Source: Rosellinia necatrix
Taxonomy: Eukaryota; Ascomycota; Sordariomycetes; Xylariales; Xylariaceae
Reading direction: 5' to 3'
Length of the DNA: 64,000 nucleotides
Assembly: GCA_021209875.1 (NCBI GenBank)
Contig: JAGYVD010000003.1
Location: 1,674,001-1,738,000, forward strand
The notes beneath the pieces are model-generated. The model made no database searches, had not been told where the DNA came from, and saw only the letters and a program-made list of their open reading frames with translations. Shown piece after piece: positions 36,226 to 49,061 of this stretch; within the stretch, counting starts at the first letter, position 1, and each line of letters starts with the position of its first letter. Made by a program: the position numbers and the translations under genes.

Positions 36226-39200
36226 TTACGCGTTTATTGTAAAAATTACTATAAAGTTTAACACGTAATTTATTTTATTTAAATACGCGACTATTTTTGC
36301 GTTTAATACTATATTAATTATTACTACGGTTAGCAAAAGATTTAGCTTAAACTCTATATTAATTATAATAATTATATCTATTAAAAGTTGTTTATTAGTT
36401 TTAGCTAAAGCTGTTTTTATTAACAACAAAACGGTAGCTACAACTGCAAAAGTTGTTATTACTGATTTCCAGAAGCTTATATATACTTTGTTATCTCTGT
36501 TTTTTTAGATTTAACTTAGCTTAATACTTTTATAAATTTTAACAGTTCTTATTAAAATATTTATTACTAATACTATTTTAAAAGTTTTAATATTAACTAT
36601 ACTATATATACCGTTTTTATATATAGCTATAAAACAGAAGCTTTTATTGTTTAATAAAAATTTATACTCTATTATAAAATAAGCTTTTTTTCTGCTTTAT
36701 AGTTTTATGCTCTTCTAACTAATAATTTTCTATATATATTTATAACTATAAATAAGTATATTAAATAGAACTATAAATCTATTTATTTTTTTTGCTTTGC
36801 AAATAAATATTTTTAATCTATAATTAATTATAGCTTTATATAAATATAAAAAGTTATTATTAAATAGCATTCCTGGTTTTAAATAGTTTTTTACTACTTA
36901 TTTTTTTTTTATATATTTAAATATTTTAAGTTTTCCGGTTTTATTTACTCCTTTAATATAAAAAATAAACTTAGCCTTTTTTTTAAGTTTAACCAATTTA
37001 TTTTTTAAAACAACAAATTTAATTTAATTAAAAGCAGTTTTATATATTAAAATGTTTAAAAAAAATTTATTAATAATAGTTTTCTTAGTACTTAAGTCGA
37101 CGTAAATTTATTGGTTTTATTTAATTAAAAACAGCTTAGCATTAATCCGCAGATATATATAATTTAATCGGAAAGCTTTATTATATTTATTATCGGCATT
37201 TAGCGCTTTAATTACAAAAATCTTATAATTAAAAATATTATCAGCTGCTTTATATATTACGTTAGGGCATATTTTTAACACGTTATAATTTACCTCTTCT
37301 TTTTATTTAATAATTTTATCTTTAGCTTTAGTTTATTTAATAGTTTTATTTTTAGCTTTAGCATAATTTTAAAAAATGCTTAAAAAATTAATTATGCAAA
37401 AATAATTTTTAAAAGCAGTACTTACAGGTACATTTCTTGCATGCAATTAAAAAAAATGTCGTAATTTTTTCTAATTTAACACAAAAATTATACTTTTTTA
37501 TATATAATTTTAAAATAGTTCTTAATTTATAAATTTAATAGCATTAATAACAAGTAAAAGCTAAGTCTAGTACTAAATAAAAAAAAGCGCGTTTTTTATC
37601 GTTATTTTGTTTAATTTTTTGTTTATTTGTATTACTATTTATAAAATATATATAAAATAAATACTAGTCGTTTTTTTTTTAATTTTAACTATAGTTTTTA
37701 CGATTTAAATATCTACAATTTTAACCTTAATTATAACTATAGTTATATCTTTAGTCACGCTTTTAATTGTAACTTTTTAATTCCTGATCGTTTTTTTTGT
37801 TTTTTTAATAGTTATTACAGTTTTAGTTTTAACGTTCGCGGCTTTTTTTACAGCTGCTACTTTAGTTATTATAACTTTTACTCCAGCTTTAATATTATTT
37901 GCAACTACACTTGCAGCTGTCCCAGCTTTAATTTTTAAAATATTTATTATTTAATTAACGTTTTTTTTTAATTAAGTCGACAATTATAACTCTTTTAATA
38001 AGTTGTTCTAACAGCTAATATTAAATTTGCTGATATTATTTTTAGTTTAATATTTAAATACATTTTTTCAGCTTTACGCTTTAGCTTATATCAGCTGTTT
38101 TTTATTTTGCGTATATAGTTAGCTAAAGTTTTTTTTAATTTAAAAAATCAGATATAGTTTAAAATTACGTTTTTTTATTAGTTATAAATATTTTTTATAA
38201 TTTTATACTAGTTCTTATTACTTTTTCGCAGCGTTTTTATAGCTTTAACGTATTATATTTAACGTTAAATAAACTAAAAAAATACGTTTTAATTCTCCGC
38301 GATATTTTTTAAAATAAGTTTTTTTTTTATAAACTTTTAGAACGTTTTACTAGCTCGCGTTTTAAATCTTTTTTATAGTTTTTTAAACAGTATATTTAAG
38401 CCTGCTTTTTTTTATATATATTAATCGCTTATATAAATTTTGCTGTTCTATTATAACAAAATTAATCTAGCTAATAAATAATTAAACAGATTAGTTATTT
38501 ATTAAATATTTAAAGCTTAAATGTTTTTATTTTTTAGTAATAATTTAATACAATTAATAAAAAAATAAACGTTTATATAAATTATATTTTTTCTGTTGGT
38601 TATGCACTTTTTATTATTAAGGTTTTTTTATTTTAAGTTAAAAATACCGATATTATTTTGTTTAATTTTATATATGTTTTCTTTTGTTTTAGCTGCCGTA
38701 TTTAATATAAACTATTTTTGTCGGCTTAACGCAGCATAACTATATTTATTATTATTAAAACTATTTAAGCTAAAAAAATTAAATAAATTATTATTATTAT
38801 AGTTTTTACTGTAACAGCAGTTGTTGCTTCTGCTTTTACTACTACAGCGCTTATAAAAATTGTTTTAATATTTAATAAAAAATTCTAAGTTATTATTTTT
38901 CCCGAAAAAGTCTTTGTTTAATAAAACGTATAAAAAAATATAATAGTTGCAATAGTTATAATATTTAATTTATTTAAAACATTTATAATTATATTTTATA
39001 TGCTAGCTATTTAAACACTGGTTAATATAGCAGCTTTATTCTTGCTTTATCGGCAGGCTTTATTTTAAATTACTGATCTATAGCTTTATTAGTTTTAATA
39101 TTATTTTTAGTCGGCTGCAGTTTTAAATTCCGTATCGTCGGAGATTTAATATTAATGTTTTTAAAAATTTAAAAACTTTTAAACCTGCTCGATCAACTTT

Positions 39201-39950
39201 AGGACTAAATTAAAAAATACTTTTATAGTTTTTATATTTTTACGTAAAATATTAACTAAAACGTTAGCTTATTTTTAATATTTTAAAAAATAATCGACAG
39301 TTTTTTAGTCTAAGCTAGGTTGTTTTAACGGCAGCATATCTTTAAGCAAAAATTATACCGATTTAGAATATTCTGCTAAAGTTTTTTTAAGGTTGCTTAT
39401 ATTTAAGCTTAATATATATAATAAGGCACGATAGCATAATATTATTACAAGCTTAAAAAAATTAAACGTATTATTAAAAAAATATCTAAGTATGTATATA
39501 ATATATTTAAATAGTTATTTTTGCATATAAATATTATTAGCTGTTGTTTTTAATTTATTAACTCGTAATTTAGGAGCTATAGGGGTAAAACAGAGTAAAT
39601 TACGCGCGTAAAAAAATAAAATAATAAAGCTACTTCTTAAAAAATTTCAGCTTTTAACTATAATATAGGTACTTATAGTTGTTTAATAAATATATTTACT
39701 AGCGCTTTTTTCTAATAATAAATAAAAATAGGTAACTTGCTACGTTTATAAATCTAAATATACTTTAGTTATTAAGCACGTTTAAATATATAATTTTAAT
39801 AATAATAACTTTTAAAATATAAAAATAAACTGCTAAGCACTTTTTAGCAACTATTTATTTATAAGCTTTAGCAAAGTATATAATTTATATAAAAAAAAAT
39901 AGTTATTAAAATAACGTTCTGTTTACGTTAATTATTTAGTTATAGCTAGA
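36226..39950 (-). pseudogene. Gag and early pol region of element E, RIP-inactivated
   Basis: By position this is the gag end of the polyprotein. Near 37,790-37,925 the minus strand codes an Ala/Val/Lys-rich stretch (for example KAGTAASVVANN) that is well preserved in the E2 copy at 56,580-56,660. Homology to E2 continues through 36,790, which shows this was conserved element body. The 67-codon open segment at 36226-36429 is a fragment of it. No zinc knuckle or protease triad was confirmed, so the Gag label is inferred from order. Confidence 0.55.
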
Positions 39951-40070
39951 TTAAAACGCGCGCGTTTAAATCTTTAGCTACAGATAAAATCTCTTGACCT
40001 TAAAAGATCTAAAAGATAGTATTAATTTAATTTAGTAACAAAATCTATCGGTTATATAAATGCATTATTT

Positions 40071-40271
40071 TAAAAAAATTAGTATAAAAATAGAAAAAAA
40101 AATACTTTTATTAATTTCTACTAAGTAAAGAATTCTAGTAAGTCTAAAATTAACCCCTGCAGAAATAGCCGTAGGCCACCTGTTGCCAGCCGTAGCCTGT
40201 GCAACCTATCTAATCTAATAATACACGAGCCGTTGGCTCGATTAATATAGGCCCCTTCGGGGACTCTATCA
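40071..40271 (-). repeat. 5' LTR of element E
   Basis: 201 bp. The right end is intact (CCCC-TTC-GGGG stem, CGAGCC-GTT-GGCTCG stem) and the left half is G-to-A shifted, the mirror of the other LTR. Adjoining interior on the minus strand reads AATAATGCATTTATATAACC, similar to the start of C and G. Outer flank AATAT. Confidence 0.95.
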
Positions 40272-43200
40272 AATATATATTAAAATAATAAGATTTTTAT
40301 AAAAATTTATTTTATATTATTAATAAAAGTTTTTATTATTATAAAAAAAAATCAAAACTTTTAATAAAAGTTAAAACAAAAAAAACTATTTTTAAAATAA
40401 TTTTAACGCGACAGCTATAAGCAGCAAAAATTATATTTAAATTAATTAATTTATAAATCTAAAGTTTTAAAAGTATATAAAACCAGCTTATAAATACAAG
40501 CTATTTTAAGCATTGGAACTATAAAAAATAGTTTTTTATTAAGCTTAATGTTTTTTATAAATAAAAATATAAAATAATAGCTTTTATTTAAGCTTTATAT
40601 AAAATAATAAAAACCTTTTGTTAATAATATTAAATTTATTTTATTTTTAAACAAAACTTTTATATAATAAAAACAACTTATTTATTTATTAAATTAAAAA
40701 TATGGGCTTTAGTTTAAATATATTATTAATTATAAACATAAATATAATCTTGCGTGCTATTAAAAATAGTATTAATAAACTATTTTGCTATATAAAATAT
40801 TATGAAATAAACAAGCTTAAAATTAGTTAATATTTTAAAGCTGAATATTAAATTAATAACAGGGTTTATATATTTATTTTAATTTTAATTAAATATTTAT
40901 TATATATTAAATTAAGTTAATTTAATATTAAACGTTTTTAAAATTATAAACGCTTTATAATATTAATAATACTATTATTTAAAATAATAAAAACTAAAGA
41001 ACTTTTAAAAACATTATTAAAAACTTTAGTTATATTGCAGGGATAAAAATTAAAATAAACGACATTTAAAAAAAAGCTTATTTAAAGCTATAAAAAACCT
41101 CTGCTTTAATAAAATAATAATAAAAATAAGCAAATAACGCAAAAAATAACTGCAGCAAATATATAATTATTTAAAAAATTAGTTTTTATTATAGCCGGCT
41201 ATTAGTTTATTTTTATATAAAATTTAAAACGAATTATTTTATATAATAAATATTTAAAACAAAATAAAATTATATATTCTAGCTAATTATTAATAATAGT
41301 TATTTTAAATAATATATAATAAAGGATATTATTTTAATTTTTAAAAATATATTATAAACTATAAAAATTTATTATTTATAAGCTTTTAAAATAAATTTTT
41401 AAATATATTTAATATTGTTTTTAATGTTTTAAATATATAACTAATAAATAAAAACTATTAAAAAATTAAATCTTATTATAAAACTATTATAGCTATATTA
41501 TATTATTATAATAAATTTTATTATTAGTTTATTAAAAATTTTATTAGTAAACATTTTTTAAAAATAAAAGTTATATACTTTATAACGTTTTTATACTTGT
41601 TATTTATAAATTTTTAAAAGATATTATAAATATTTAAAAACGCTATATATAAAGCTAAAACATAAACAGAAGTTCTTATATTTATATTATTATTATATAA
41701 TTAAAACATGCTAGCAAACATTATTTTATATTAAAACTTAAAATTTATATTTAAATTTTAATAAATTTTATAAACTAAAATAATTATATTTTTAAAAATA
41801 ACAATAAGTTATTATTTTTAAATTAACAATTTAAACAAAAATATAATTAAAAGATTAAAATTATTATTTATTATTATATTATATTTTTAAAACATTATAA
41901 ATAAATATTATTTTAGTATTATAATATAATTTTAATAATATTAAATTAATAATAATAAAAAAGTTTTAAGAAAATAAAATTAATCTTTAAACTATAAAGA
42001 TTTTTATTAATTATAAAAATATTTTATAAATTAATTAATTTTAATTTTACTGCTAATTATATTAAAAAATATAAAAATAATAATTTAATTTGCCGCAGCT
42101 TACATAAAAATATAGTATAATATTAAGTATAATTTAATTTTATTTTTTATAAAGTTAAAACTATATTAGTTTAATAAATTAATAAAGCCCGCAGATATTT
42201 AATATTTAAATATTTTATTTAAGAAAAAATATAAAGCTTTATATAATCAATAATATTTTACAATATTATTTATATAAAACGCCGCTGAATTAATAAACGC
42301 TTTTAATGAAAAAAAACTATTTATTTTTAAAAAAATATATATTAAACGTGTTAAAGAAGCAAAACTTACAGCAGAAATAACAAGCAATTAATAATAAATA
42401 AAAACTATTTTAACTATTAATATATAAATATTATTACGTATAGTTTACAACTCATAATAAACATATTTAACCTGTTTATTCAAGGTATTTATTTCGCTTG
42501 TTTTGTTTAACGCGTATAATAACAATTATTTATTTATCCGTTTTTTTTTAATATAATATATTATATATAAAACTTTTTATATAAAGCTTTTTTTTTTTTT
42601 TATTAATTTTTTTACTTATTAAAATTTTTATTTTTATCAATATATATTATTTTATTTATTATATAATCTTTTAGTTTATTATTGCTTTATAAACATATTA
42701 TAGTTTATTATTTTTTATTATAATGTATTATTTTCTTATTAGTTATGTTTTTTTTTAATTTAAAATAATATTTATAAAAATAATCCGGCGGCTTATTGCC
42801 GACTAGAATAAAATTATTGCTTTTAATAATAACTTAAGTAGTAAGAAAATTAATAAGGTTATTTAAAAGAAAATCCTAGAATTTATATTTTATTATATTA
42901 ATTAAATTAAAATAATAGTTATAACAGCCGATTTCTTTTATAATACTGCTTGTAAATATAATTAACAATAATATTATAAATTAATTATTAATAAAATAAT
43001 AGCTTAAGCTGTTTGTTTATTTATAATTAACGCAAAATTAAAAAACGTAACTATGAAAAAAACTAATTAATTTAAACAAACAATATTTTATTTGTTATAA
43101 GTTTACCGATTTTTTAAAAATATTAAAAACGTGTTTTTAAATAATATTTAATTTAAAATAATATTAATAATCACTATATTATTATTAATCTAGCTATAAT

Positions 43201-43390
43201 AATATTATATTATTAACCTTTTAAATTTAAGTTATATTTTAAAATTAAAAAGCACTTTAAAAAATAATAAAGCAAAAATTAAAAATTAATTATATTATTA
43301 CTAAAAATTATTTTAATATTTTAATTAAAAAAGATAAAAGCTTTTAAAATTTTTAATGGTATTAAATATAGTTTTAAAACATTTTTAATT

Positions 43391-43443
43391 AAATTAAACT
43401 TTTATGAGTTTAAATTAAACTTTTATTAGTTTAAATTAAACTT
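43391..43443. repeat. Small 21-bp tandem repeat in D
   Basis: Two and a half copies of a 21-bp unit beginning AAATTAAACTTTTAT. Minor simple-sequence feature. Confidence 0.8.
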
Positions 43444-45414
43444 AAATAGCTAATAATATTAAAAGTCTTTTAAATAATGTTTTTTTTTAAATAAATTATT
43501 TTATTAAACAATATAAGCTTAATAAAAATATTATCGCTGTTTTTACTAAAACAGTTGACAAAAATAAAAAAAACTTTTATAATAATAAAAAAAACTTAAT
43601 AAAAAAAAACATCCTGATTATAAAAATACAGCGCAGCATAATATTATTGCTATAATTACTATTATTTTAATAAATAAAACTATTGTTGCAGCGGCTGTTT
43701 TTATAAATAATACTGTTAATATTAAAACTATTTTAAAAAATAATAAAGCTATTATTATAAACATATAAACAAAAAAACTGCTAAAAATATTAAACGTTAA
43801 ATTATATTTGCAAACTAATAAAAATATTAGCAAAATTTTAATATTATATTAATAAAGTTTTTTATATTAATAGAAATAATAAATTTTATAAGCGAGTAAA
43901 ATATTATTAACGACTTAAACAATAATATTAATATTTTTTATTAAGCCGTTATTATTTTTTGCTAAACTTGAAATATAGTTTAATAGATTTAATTTATAAA
44001 TAATATTATATAAACATTTTTTAAACAGCTTTAAATTTTAGTTAGTATTATTTAAACATTATTAATATAAAATTAATTTAAGCAAGTTTAATAATTAAAA
44101 CTATATAACGTATTAATTAGCATTATAAATTTTACGTTATAGCTATATTAAAAGTTTTTTAATGTTAGAAAAATTTGTAAATATATTTTTAACAATATTT
44201 TATATAAAAGCTAATATAAAGTTATATTTTAATAAACAGAAATTAATAATAATTAATTAGCAGTAACTGTTAATATAATAATAAATATTTAATATAAAAT
44301 TATAAAATAATTATATAATTATTTTTAAAACTCAAAAAATAAGGTAATAGCGTTAACTTTTTGTTTTTATTATAAAAAGCTTTTATATTAAAAACAGTTT
44401 AATAACATATTATAAAAGCTTTATAAATTTAATTATTTTATTTAATTAAACTGTTTTAATAAATAAAATTAATAAAAAAACGTCTATTAAGTAATAAACT
44501 TAAAACACTTTTAAACGTAATAATTAAAACTATTTAATTATTAACAATTAAAATTTTTGTTTTAAACGTTTAAGTTATAAAGTTAAAAAAGAAATATAAA
44601 ATTATTATCCCATGATATTAACCATTTTTTTAAAATTAAAAATTATCGATCGTAAAATTAATAAAGCTATATAAGCAAAACATAAATATTTTTTGATAAT
44701 GTTTATGCTGCTATTAATTATTTAATTAAGCTTTATATCGACAGTATTAATATTTACAGCAATAATAATAATATAAACTATATTATTTATAGTACTAAGA
44801 GTATTAATTATATAAATAGTATTAATAGTATTAATTATAACGCCTGTTTAGCTAATAAAAATAAAAAAAACCTTTTTAACTAAAAAAACATGTATTAACT
44901 AGCGCGCCAAAGCTATTAAAAAGCAAATTATTATTAATATAGGTTTAAATTTTAAATCGTTATTAAAAACAGCTAATAAACGCTGTTATATTTAACAAAT
45001 ACTTTTAAACGTAGCTTAGCTTTTTAAAACGTTAAAACGTAAAGTTTAAATAATAACGTTATCGGTATTATAATAATAATATGTTTATTTTATAACAACA
45101 ACTTTTATTTATTACTATTACTTGCTGTTTTTTTTTTTTTATTGTTTTTTTATTAATAAATTTTATAGGCTGCTTTTATTAGTTATTTTTACAGGTTGTT
45201 TTTTTTTTCTAGTTGTTTTTTTATATAAAATATATATGTTTTTCTTTTTAAATCGATAATTCTTACTTGTTATTAAATATTTTTTATTATAAATCAGTTA
45301 AACAATTAAGTAAAAAAAAAACTTTATTTAAAATATCATTAAGCTTTTTAATATTCCGCAAGCTTTTATTAGCATTTTTTTTTTTCTGCTATATTTTATT
45401 AAAACTATAATATC

Positions 45415-45493
45415 TTTATATTTATTATTTAAACATTTTTATAAAACTTAAAGTTTTTATATTTATTATTTAAACATTTTTATAAAACTTAAA
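45415..45493. repeat. 38-bp tandem duplication in D
   Basis: An identical 38-bp unit occurs at 45415-45452 and 45456-45493. The sister D copy appears to have one unit only (near 60,905-60,945), so the duplication arose in this copy. Confidence 0.8.
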
Positions 45494-45874
45494 CCTTCTT
45501 AATTTAGTTTTTGTTTAATTTTATAGTTAAAAACGTTTTTTATATATTTTTAAACAAAATATTTTATAACTTACTTTTTATTTTATTTTTAAAAAAATAT
45601 TTTGCAGCTTATTTTTTTTTTACAAAGTATTTTACGGCTTATTTTAAAAACGTTTTTAAATAAAGTATTTTAGCCCCGCTAGCAACTTTAAAATTTTTTG
45701 TCTACTATATAAATTTTGATAAAATAAAACACCTAGCAGCCTACCTCCTCACGACTAATTATAATAACTTTATATAATACTGCCTATAAGCATAATACTT
45801 TCTTTCCCTTTTATTATGCGCTATTATTTTGCCTCTGTGCCTTTTGCTAAATCGACGTTATTGTTAATACCTTT

Positions 45875-45888
45875 GTGTGGGGGGCAAT
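45875..45888 (+). promoter_or_regulatory. Polypurine tract of element D
   Basis: GTGTGGGGGGCAAT directly abuts the 3' LTR, the standard place for the plus-strand DNA primer in reverse transcription. The sister copy has its RIP-shifted reverse, ATTGCTTTTTAC, at 60516-60527. Confidence 0.8.
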
Positions 45889-46100
45889 TATAAAGCCACC
45901 CTAGCGGAACCTTTCCCTCGGGAAACCTTCCTTCGCCTTTCCCTCGGGAAACCTTCCTTTAAAAAGCCTTTTTTTTAAAAGCCTTCCTTAGCAAAGCCTT
46001 CTTTTTAAAAAGCTTCTAAGAATTATTATACACTAGTTAGTCTAAGAAGTAGATAAATAAATTAATTCCTTATCTCTTTCCAACTATCTGATGCCTACTA
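45889..46100 (+). repeat. 3' LTR of element D
   Basis: 212 bp, same length as the 5' copy. It has the same hairpin array (two TTTCCC-TC-GGGAAA units, then weaker ones) and ends GATGCCTACTA. Right flank TACTG. A few transitions separate it from the 5' LTR. Confidence 0.93.
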
Positions 46101-46105
46101 TACTG

Positions 46106-46343
46106 TTTAAACAACTTTTTAATTTTTAAAACAGATTGCTAATAACAATAATGTTTAGCTTTAATAAATGTATTAAATATAATAAAAAGCTTTTGTTTAG
46201 CTTGTTTAAACAAAACATATTTTTAATAACAAGCCTGCGTTTTTATAATTATTAAAACAATAAAAAATGATTTTATTTTTTAAAAAATAAAATTTAATAG
46301 TTTAGTTAAATTTTTATATAAAAACGTTATAAAAGAATTAATT
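46106..46343 (-). other. Leader segment of element C
   Basis: 238 bp between D and the C 5' LTR. On the minus strand it begins AATTAATTCTTTTATAACG. This equals the start of the G interior (AATTAATGCTTCCGTAACG) after C-to-T and G-to-A changes plus one mismatch, so it probably contains the primer-binding site. Confidence 0.65.
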
Positions 46344-46547
46344 TAAAAAATATATTATAAAAATATAAAATATATATTATAAAAAAATAAAAATCTAACA
46401 AATTTAAGCTAAGCTAAAGTTCTACTTCAATATAAGCCAAAGCTTATATATATAAGGCTAGGCTTAATTAAGTTGTGCCTGTAGCTACGGGCTATAGTAC
46501 CCCAAGCAAAGGGCTTATATAAGCGCTCCTTCTACGCGCGTGTATTA
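46344..46547 (-). repeat. 5' LTR of element C
   Basis: 204 bp. The left 100 bp are RIP-shifted (TAAAAAATATATTATAAAAA for TGAGAGGTGCACCATGGGGG) and the right 100 bp keep GC through CTACGCGCG. Right flank ATATT matches 4045-4049. Confidence 0.82.
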
Positions 46548-46552
46548 ATATT

Positions 46553-47230
46553 AAAAACATATAATTTAAAATTTAGTTTTATTTATTACTAATTAATACC
46601 TAAAAGCATTTCTATTTGTTTTTTCTGCTGTATATTAATAATGCTTTAGTTTTTTTAAATATTAAACATTTTTTATAACAATTTAAAACTTTTTAGCGTT
46701 ATAATATCTTTTTCTATATATATAAATTATTTATTTAAAGCTTTAACTTTGTTTTTTTATAAAGCTTTTTTATGTTTAGTATTAATAAGACTTTTTAAAT
46801 TTTGAGCTTTAATGCTTTATTTAACTATTTGGTTGTTTTTATTCCCTGTATTTCTGTAGTGTAAATTATATACGTTATATTTATTGCGTTAGTTATGTCT
46901 GTTATGCTAGTCGTGTTAGCTATATCACAAACTTTGTTAGAAAAAAGCCTGTTGAAAGAATACTGTGTTGTTTTAACGTGTTAATTATTTTAATAATTAT
47001 ATTAGTTTTTATTGCAGTTAGGTCGAGGTTTTCATTTATATTATAATTTCAATATATGTTAGCAGTCATAGTAGTAACAGGAAAAATTATTAATATAAAG
47101 TTTGTTAATAAATATATATTAAATAATTTAAAATTATTAAAAATAGATATATATATTTTTTAAAAATAAAGATATTAAAATTGATAACTCATAAAATGTT
47201 TTAAGACTTGTTAAACCGCAGGCCAGTGTT
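46553..47230. other. AT-rich DNA before E2, no gene
   Basis: Moderately degraded DNA that should hold the 5' LTR of E2, but no LTR edge could be placed. A patch near 47,215-47,235 (CCGCAGGCCAGTG) keeps GC and could be the LTR end. No gene seen. Confidence 0.4.
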
Positions 47231-48815
47231 AATTATTAAGGTATTTGTTATATTAATAGATTTAGCTGCTATTAAATTCATAGTTATTATTATAGCTTTT
47301 AAAGATCTTTTTATATATTTTGTATATTTAATTTTTAATATAATTATATTTCAATTAGATTTATTAAAATATATTTAAAAATAGTTTTATTTTTTAACAG
47401 TGAATTAATAATTATAACGTTTAATATGTTATAAACTTAATTAAAATTTTTCAATTATTTTTACATAATAGTTTAAATATAAAGTTTTTATTTTTAAATT
47501 TCAAAAGTTATTATTATTAAAATTATATATTTAAATATATTTAATAACTAAAGTATATTTAAATTCATAAATATAACAAATTGTTTATTTTATTTATTAT
47601 TAAAAAAAACGCTAGTAAAGATATTTTTAAATAATTATAAGTATATATATTATAATTAAAAGCTAGCATCTTTTAAAAATAGGTTTATTTTTTATTTTTT
47701 ATATATATAGTTTATTTAGTTTTAATTGTTTTATAGCTTTTAAATTATAAATTAATAAATTAAAAACAACAGCTAATAATTTTATATATAAAAATAATTA
47801 TTTAAAAATATTATATATATATTTAAATATTTCTTTCATAATATATTTAATTTTTTAAGCTTGGAATAATGTTACGTTGTTGTATTTTATTATATATATT
47901 AAGCTTAAATATAAGCAACTTGAAAAAAACTGTAATGAAATATTTTCTGTCCGTATAATCTTTATTTAAAAAGATACTGCTCTTAAAACAACTTAGCCTG
48001 AACTAAAAACTCTTAATTATTTTTTAAAATTAAAAAATAACCTGACGTTTTAATTAATATTTTATATAAAAATATAATAATCATAAAAATATTTTTTAAT
48101 TTAGTTTCAAAATTAATTAAACAAGTTTAAAAGTTTTAAACTTTTAAAAATATTTATATTAAATCTTTAATAATATAAAACTTAAAAGGGTGGCTAATTA
48201 AAAATAATATTAAAGCTAATAAACCTATAAATCAGTTATTTAAAATAAAGCCTGCTAATAAAATAAAATAAAACTATCATATTAATTAATATTTAAATAG
48301 CTAATATATAAAATATAACTATAAATATTTTAAATAAATGAAATATTATAACTATTATATTTTTTTATATATTTTATTAAGCAAAGATTTTTAAAAAGAA
48401 ATAATAACGTAAAACTTTTTATTAAATATTAAAACGATTTTTAAAAGCGCTATAATAATAAAAACAGAAATAACAATTATTATTGCAGTAAAAACTATAA
48501 TAATAACGATTTATTTAATTTTTTAGTTTAAATAGTTGTCATAACAGTAAATATAATTATGTTATGTTAAGCTAATAAAAATAGTTTATATTACATATAC
48601 CAGCTTAAACAAAAAATATATACATAAAATTAAACGAGATAATATTAATATTTTTAATTTAAAATAAAAGATTTTAATAATAAAAATATATAGCTAATAA
48701 AAAAATATCATTTATATAAACATTTATTTTTATATCAATTATATGAAGTTATTATTAAAAAATAAAAATATTCAAGCTTTAAACGTTTAATAAATAACTA
48801 ATTTATTTAATTATT

Positions 48816-49061
48816 TGTAGTCACGGATGCCACACATGGTTATACACCCCTGACTAGGACCCACCTGGAAAAGTCCTTCTGGTTATAGGCCAAGGCTTAT
48901 AACACTTATATATATTACATGACCTAGCATCTGTGAACCTATAAACTAGTACATATTTAATTTCTATTTTAATAGCTTTTTTTAATTTTTATGTTCTGAT
49001 TAATATATATATAACATTTTAACTAAAAGTCTTGCTTTTATAAAAAATATTAATTATAACA
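48816..49061 (+). repeat. 5' LTR of element F
   Basis: 246 bp starting TGTAGTCACGGATGCC. The first 140 bp keep GC, including GACCCACCTGG. The end reads ATTATAACA. Confidence 0.82.

Larger units (their letters stand above)
32463..40271 (-). mobile_element. Ty3/Gypsy LTR retrotransposon E
   Basis: Two LTRs of exactly 201 bp (32463-32663 and 40071-40271) lie inside an AATAT duplication (32458-32462 and 40272-40276). The 7.8-kb element is coded on the minus strand. Gag-like sequence lies near 37.4-39.9 kb, a protease-side segment near 36 kb, reverse transcriptase near 35.3-35.7 kb and integrase near 33.5-34.3 kb. That pol order (RT before integrase) is diagnostic for Ty3/Gypsy. The two LTRs differ at about 26 sites, all transitions, with no indel. 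It is inserted in D. The diverged relative E2 lies at about 47.2-60.2 kb on the other strand. Confidence 0.95.
40277..45888 (+). other. Interior of element D, 3' part
   Basis: About 5.6 kb, A-rich to mixed. It is confirmed as D because 60516-64000 is its inverted relative, including the 71-codon frame at 43618-43833, which recurs near 62,560-62,740 and is a reverse shadow. Around 44,730-44,840 the plus strand codes an Asn/Ser/Ile-rich repeat stretch. The last 180 bp (from about 45,710) are much less RIP-shifted. No domain assigned. Confidence 0.6.
27778..46100 (+). mobile_element. LTR retrotransposon D, split by a solo C LTR and by E
   Basis: Two 212-bp LTRs in direct orientation (27778-27989 and 45889-46100) are bounded by the distinctive duplication TACTG (27773-27777 and 46101-46105). 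A purine-rich tract with six G (45875-45888) lies directly before the right LTR, fixing plus-strand orientation. Without the nested solo C LTR and element E it is about 10.3 kb, large for a Gypsy element. The right-hand interior is mirrored by the partial D copy at 60516-64000, confirming it belongs to D. I could not identify coding domains. Confidence 0.93.
4050..46547 (-). mobile_element. LTR retrotransposon C, full length but split by nested insertions
   Basis: The two C LTRs in the same orientation (4050-4253 and 46344-46547, 204 bp each) have non-matching inner flanks, but their outer flanks are both ATATT (4045-4049 and 46548-46552). That is what the two ends of a single insertion should show. 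Removing A and D with their target duplications leaves 7,550 bp, or about 7.3 kb after also removing island H, a normal Ty3/Gypsy size. The internal DNA is T-rich on the plus strand, as in minus-coded element E. The segment next to the 46344 LTR resembles the primer-site segment of G and E. Both point to minus-strand coding, so 46344-46547 is the 5' LTR. ATATT is a weak marker in AT-rich DNA, but the net length and LTR lengths agree. No domain could be named. Confidence 0.75.

Noticed and set aside
43618..43833. 71-codon hydrophobic minus-strand frame resembling a membrane peptide
   Set aside because: It is the reverse shadow of the plus-oriented D interior and is broken in the mirrored D copy near 62.6 kb, so hydrophobicity reflects AT-rich codons.
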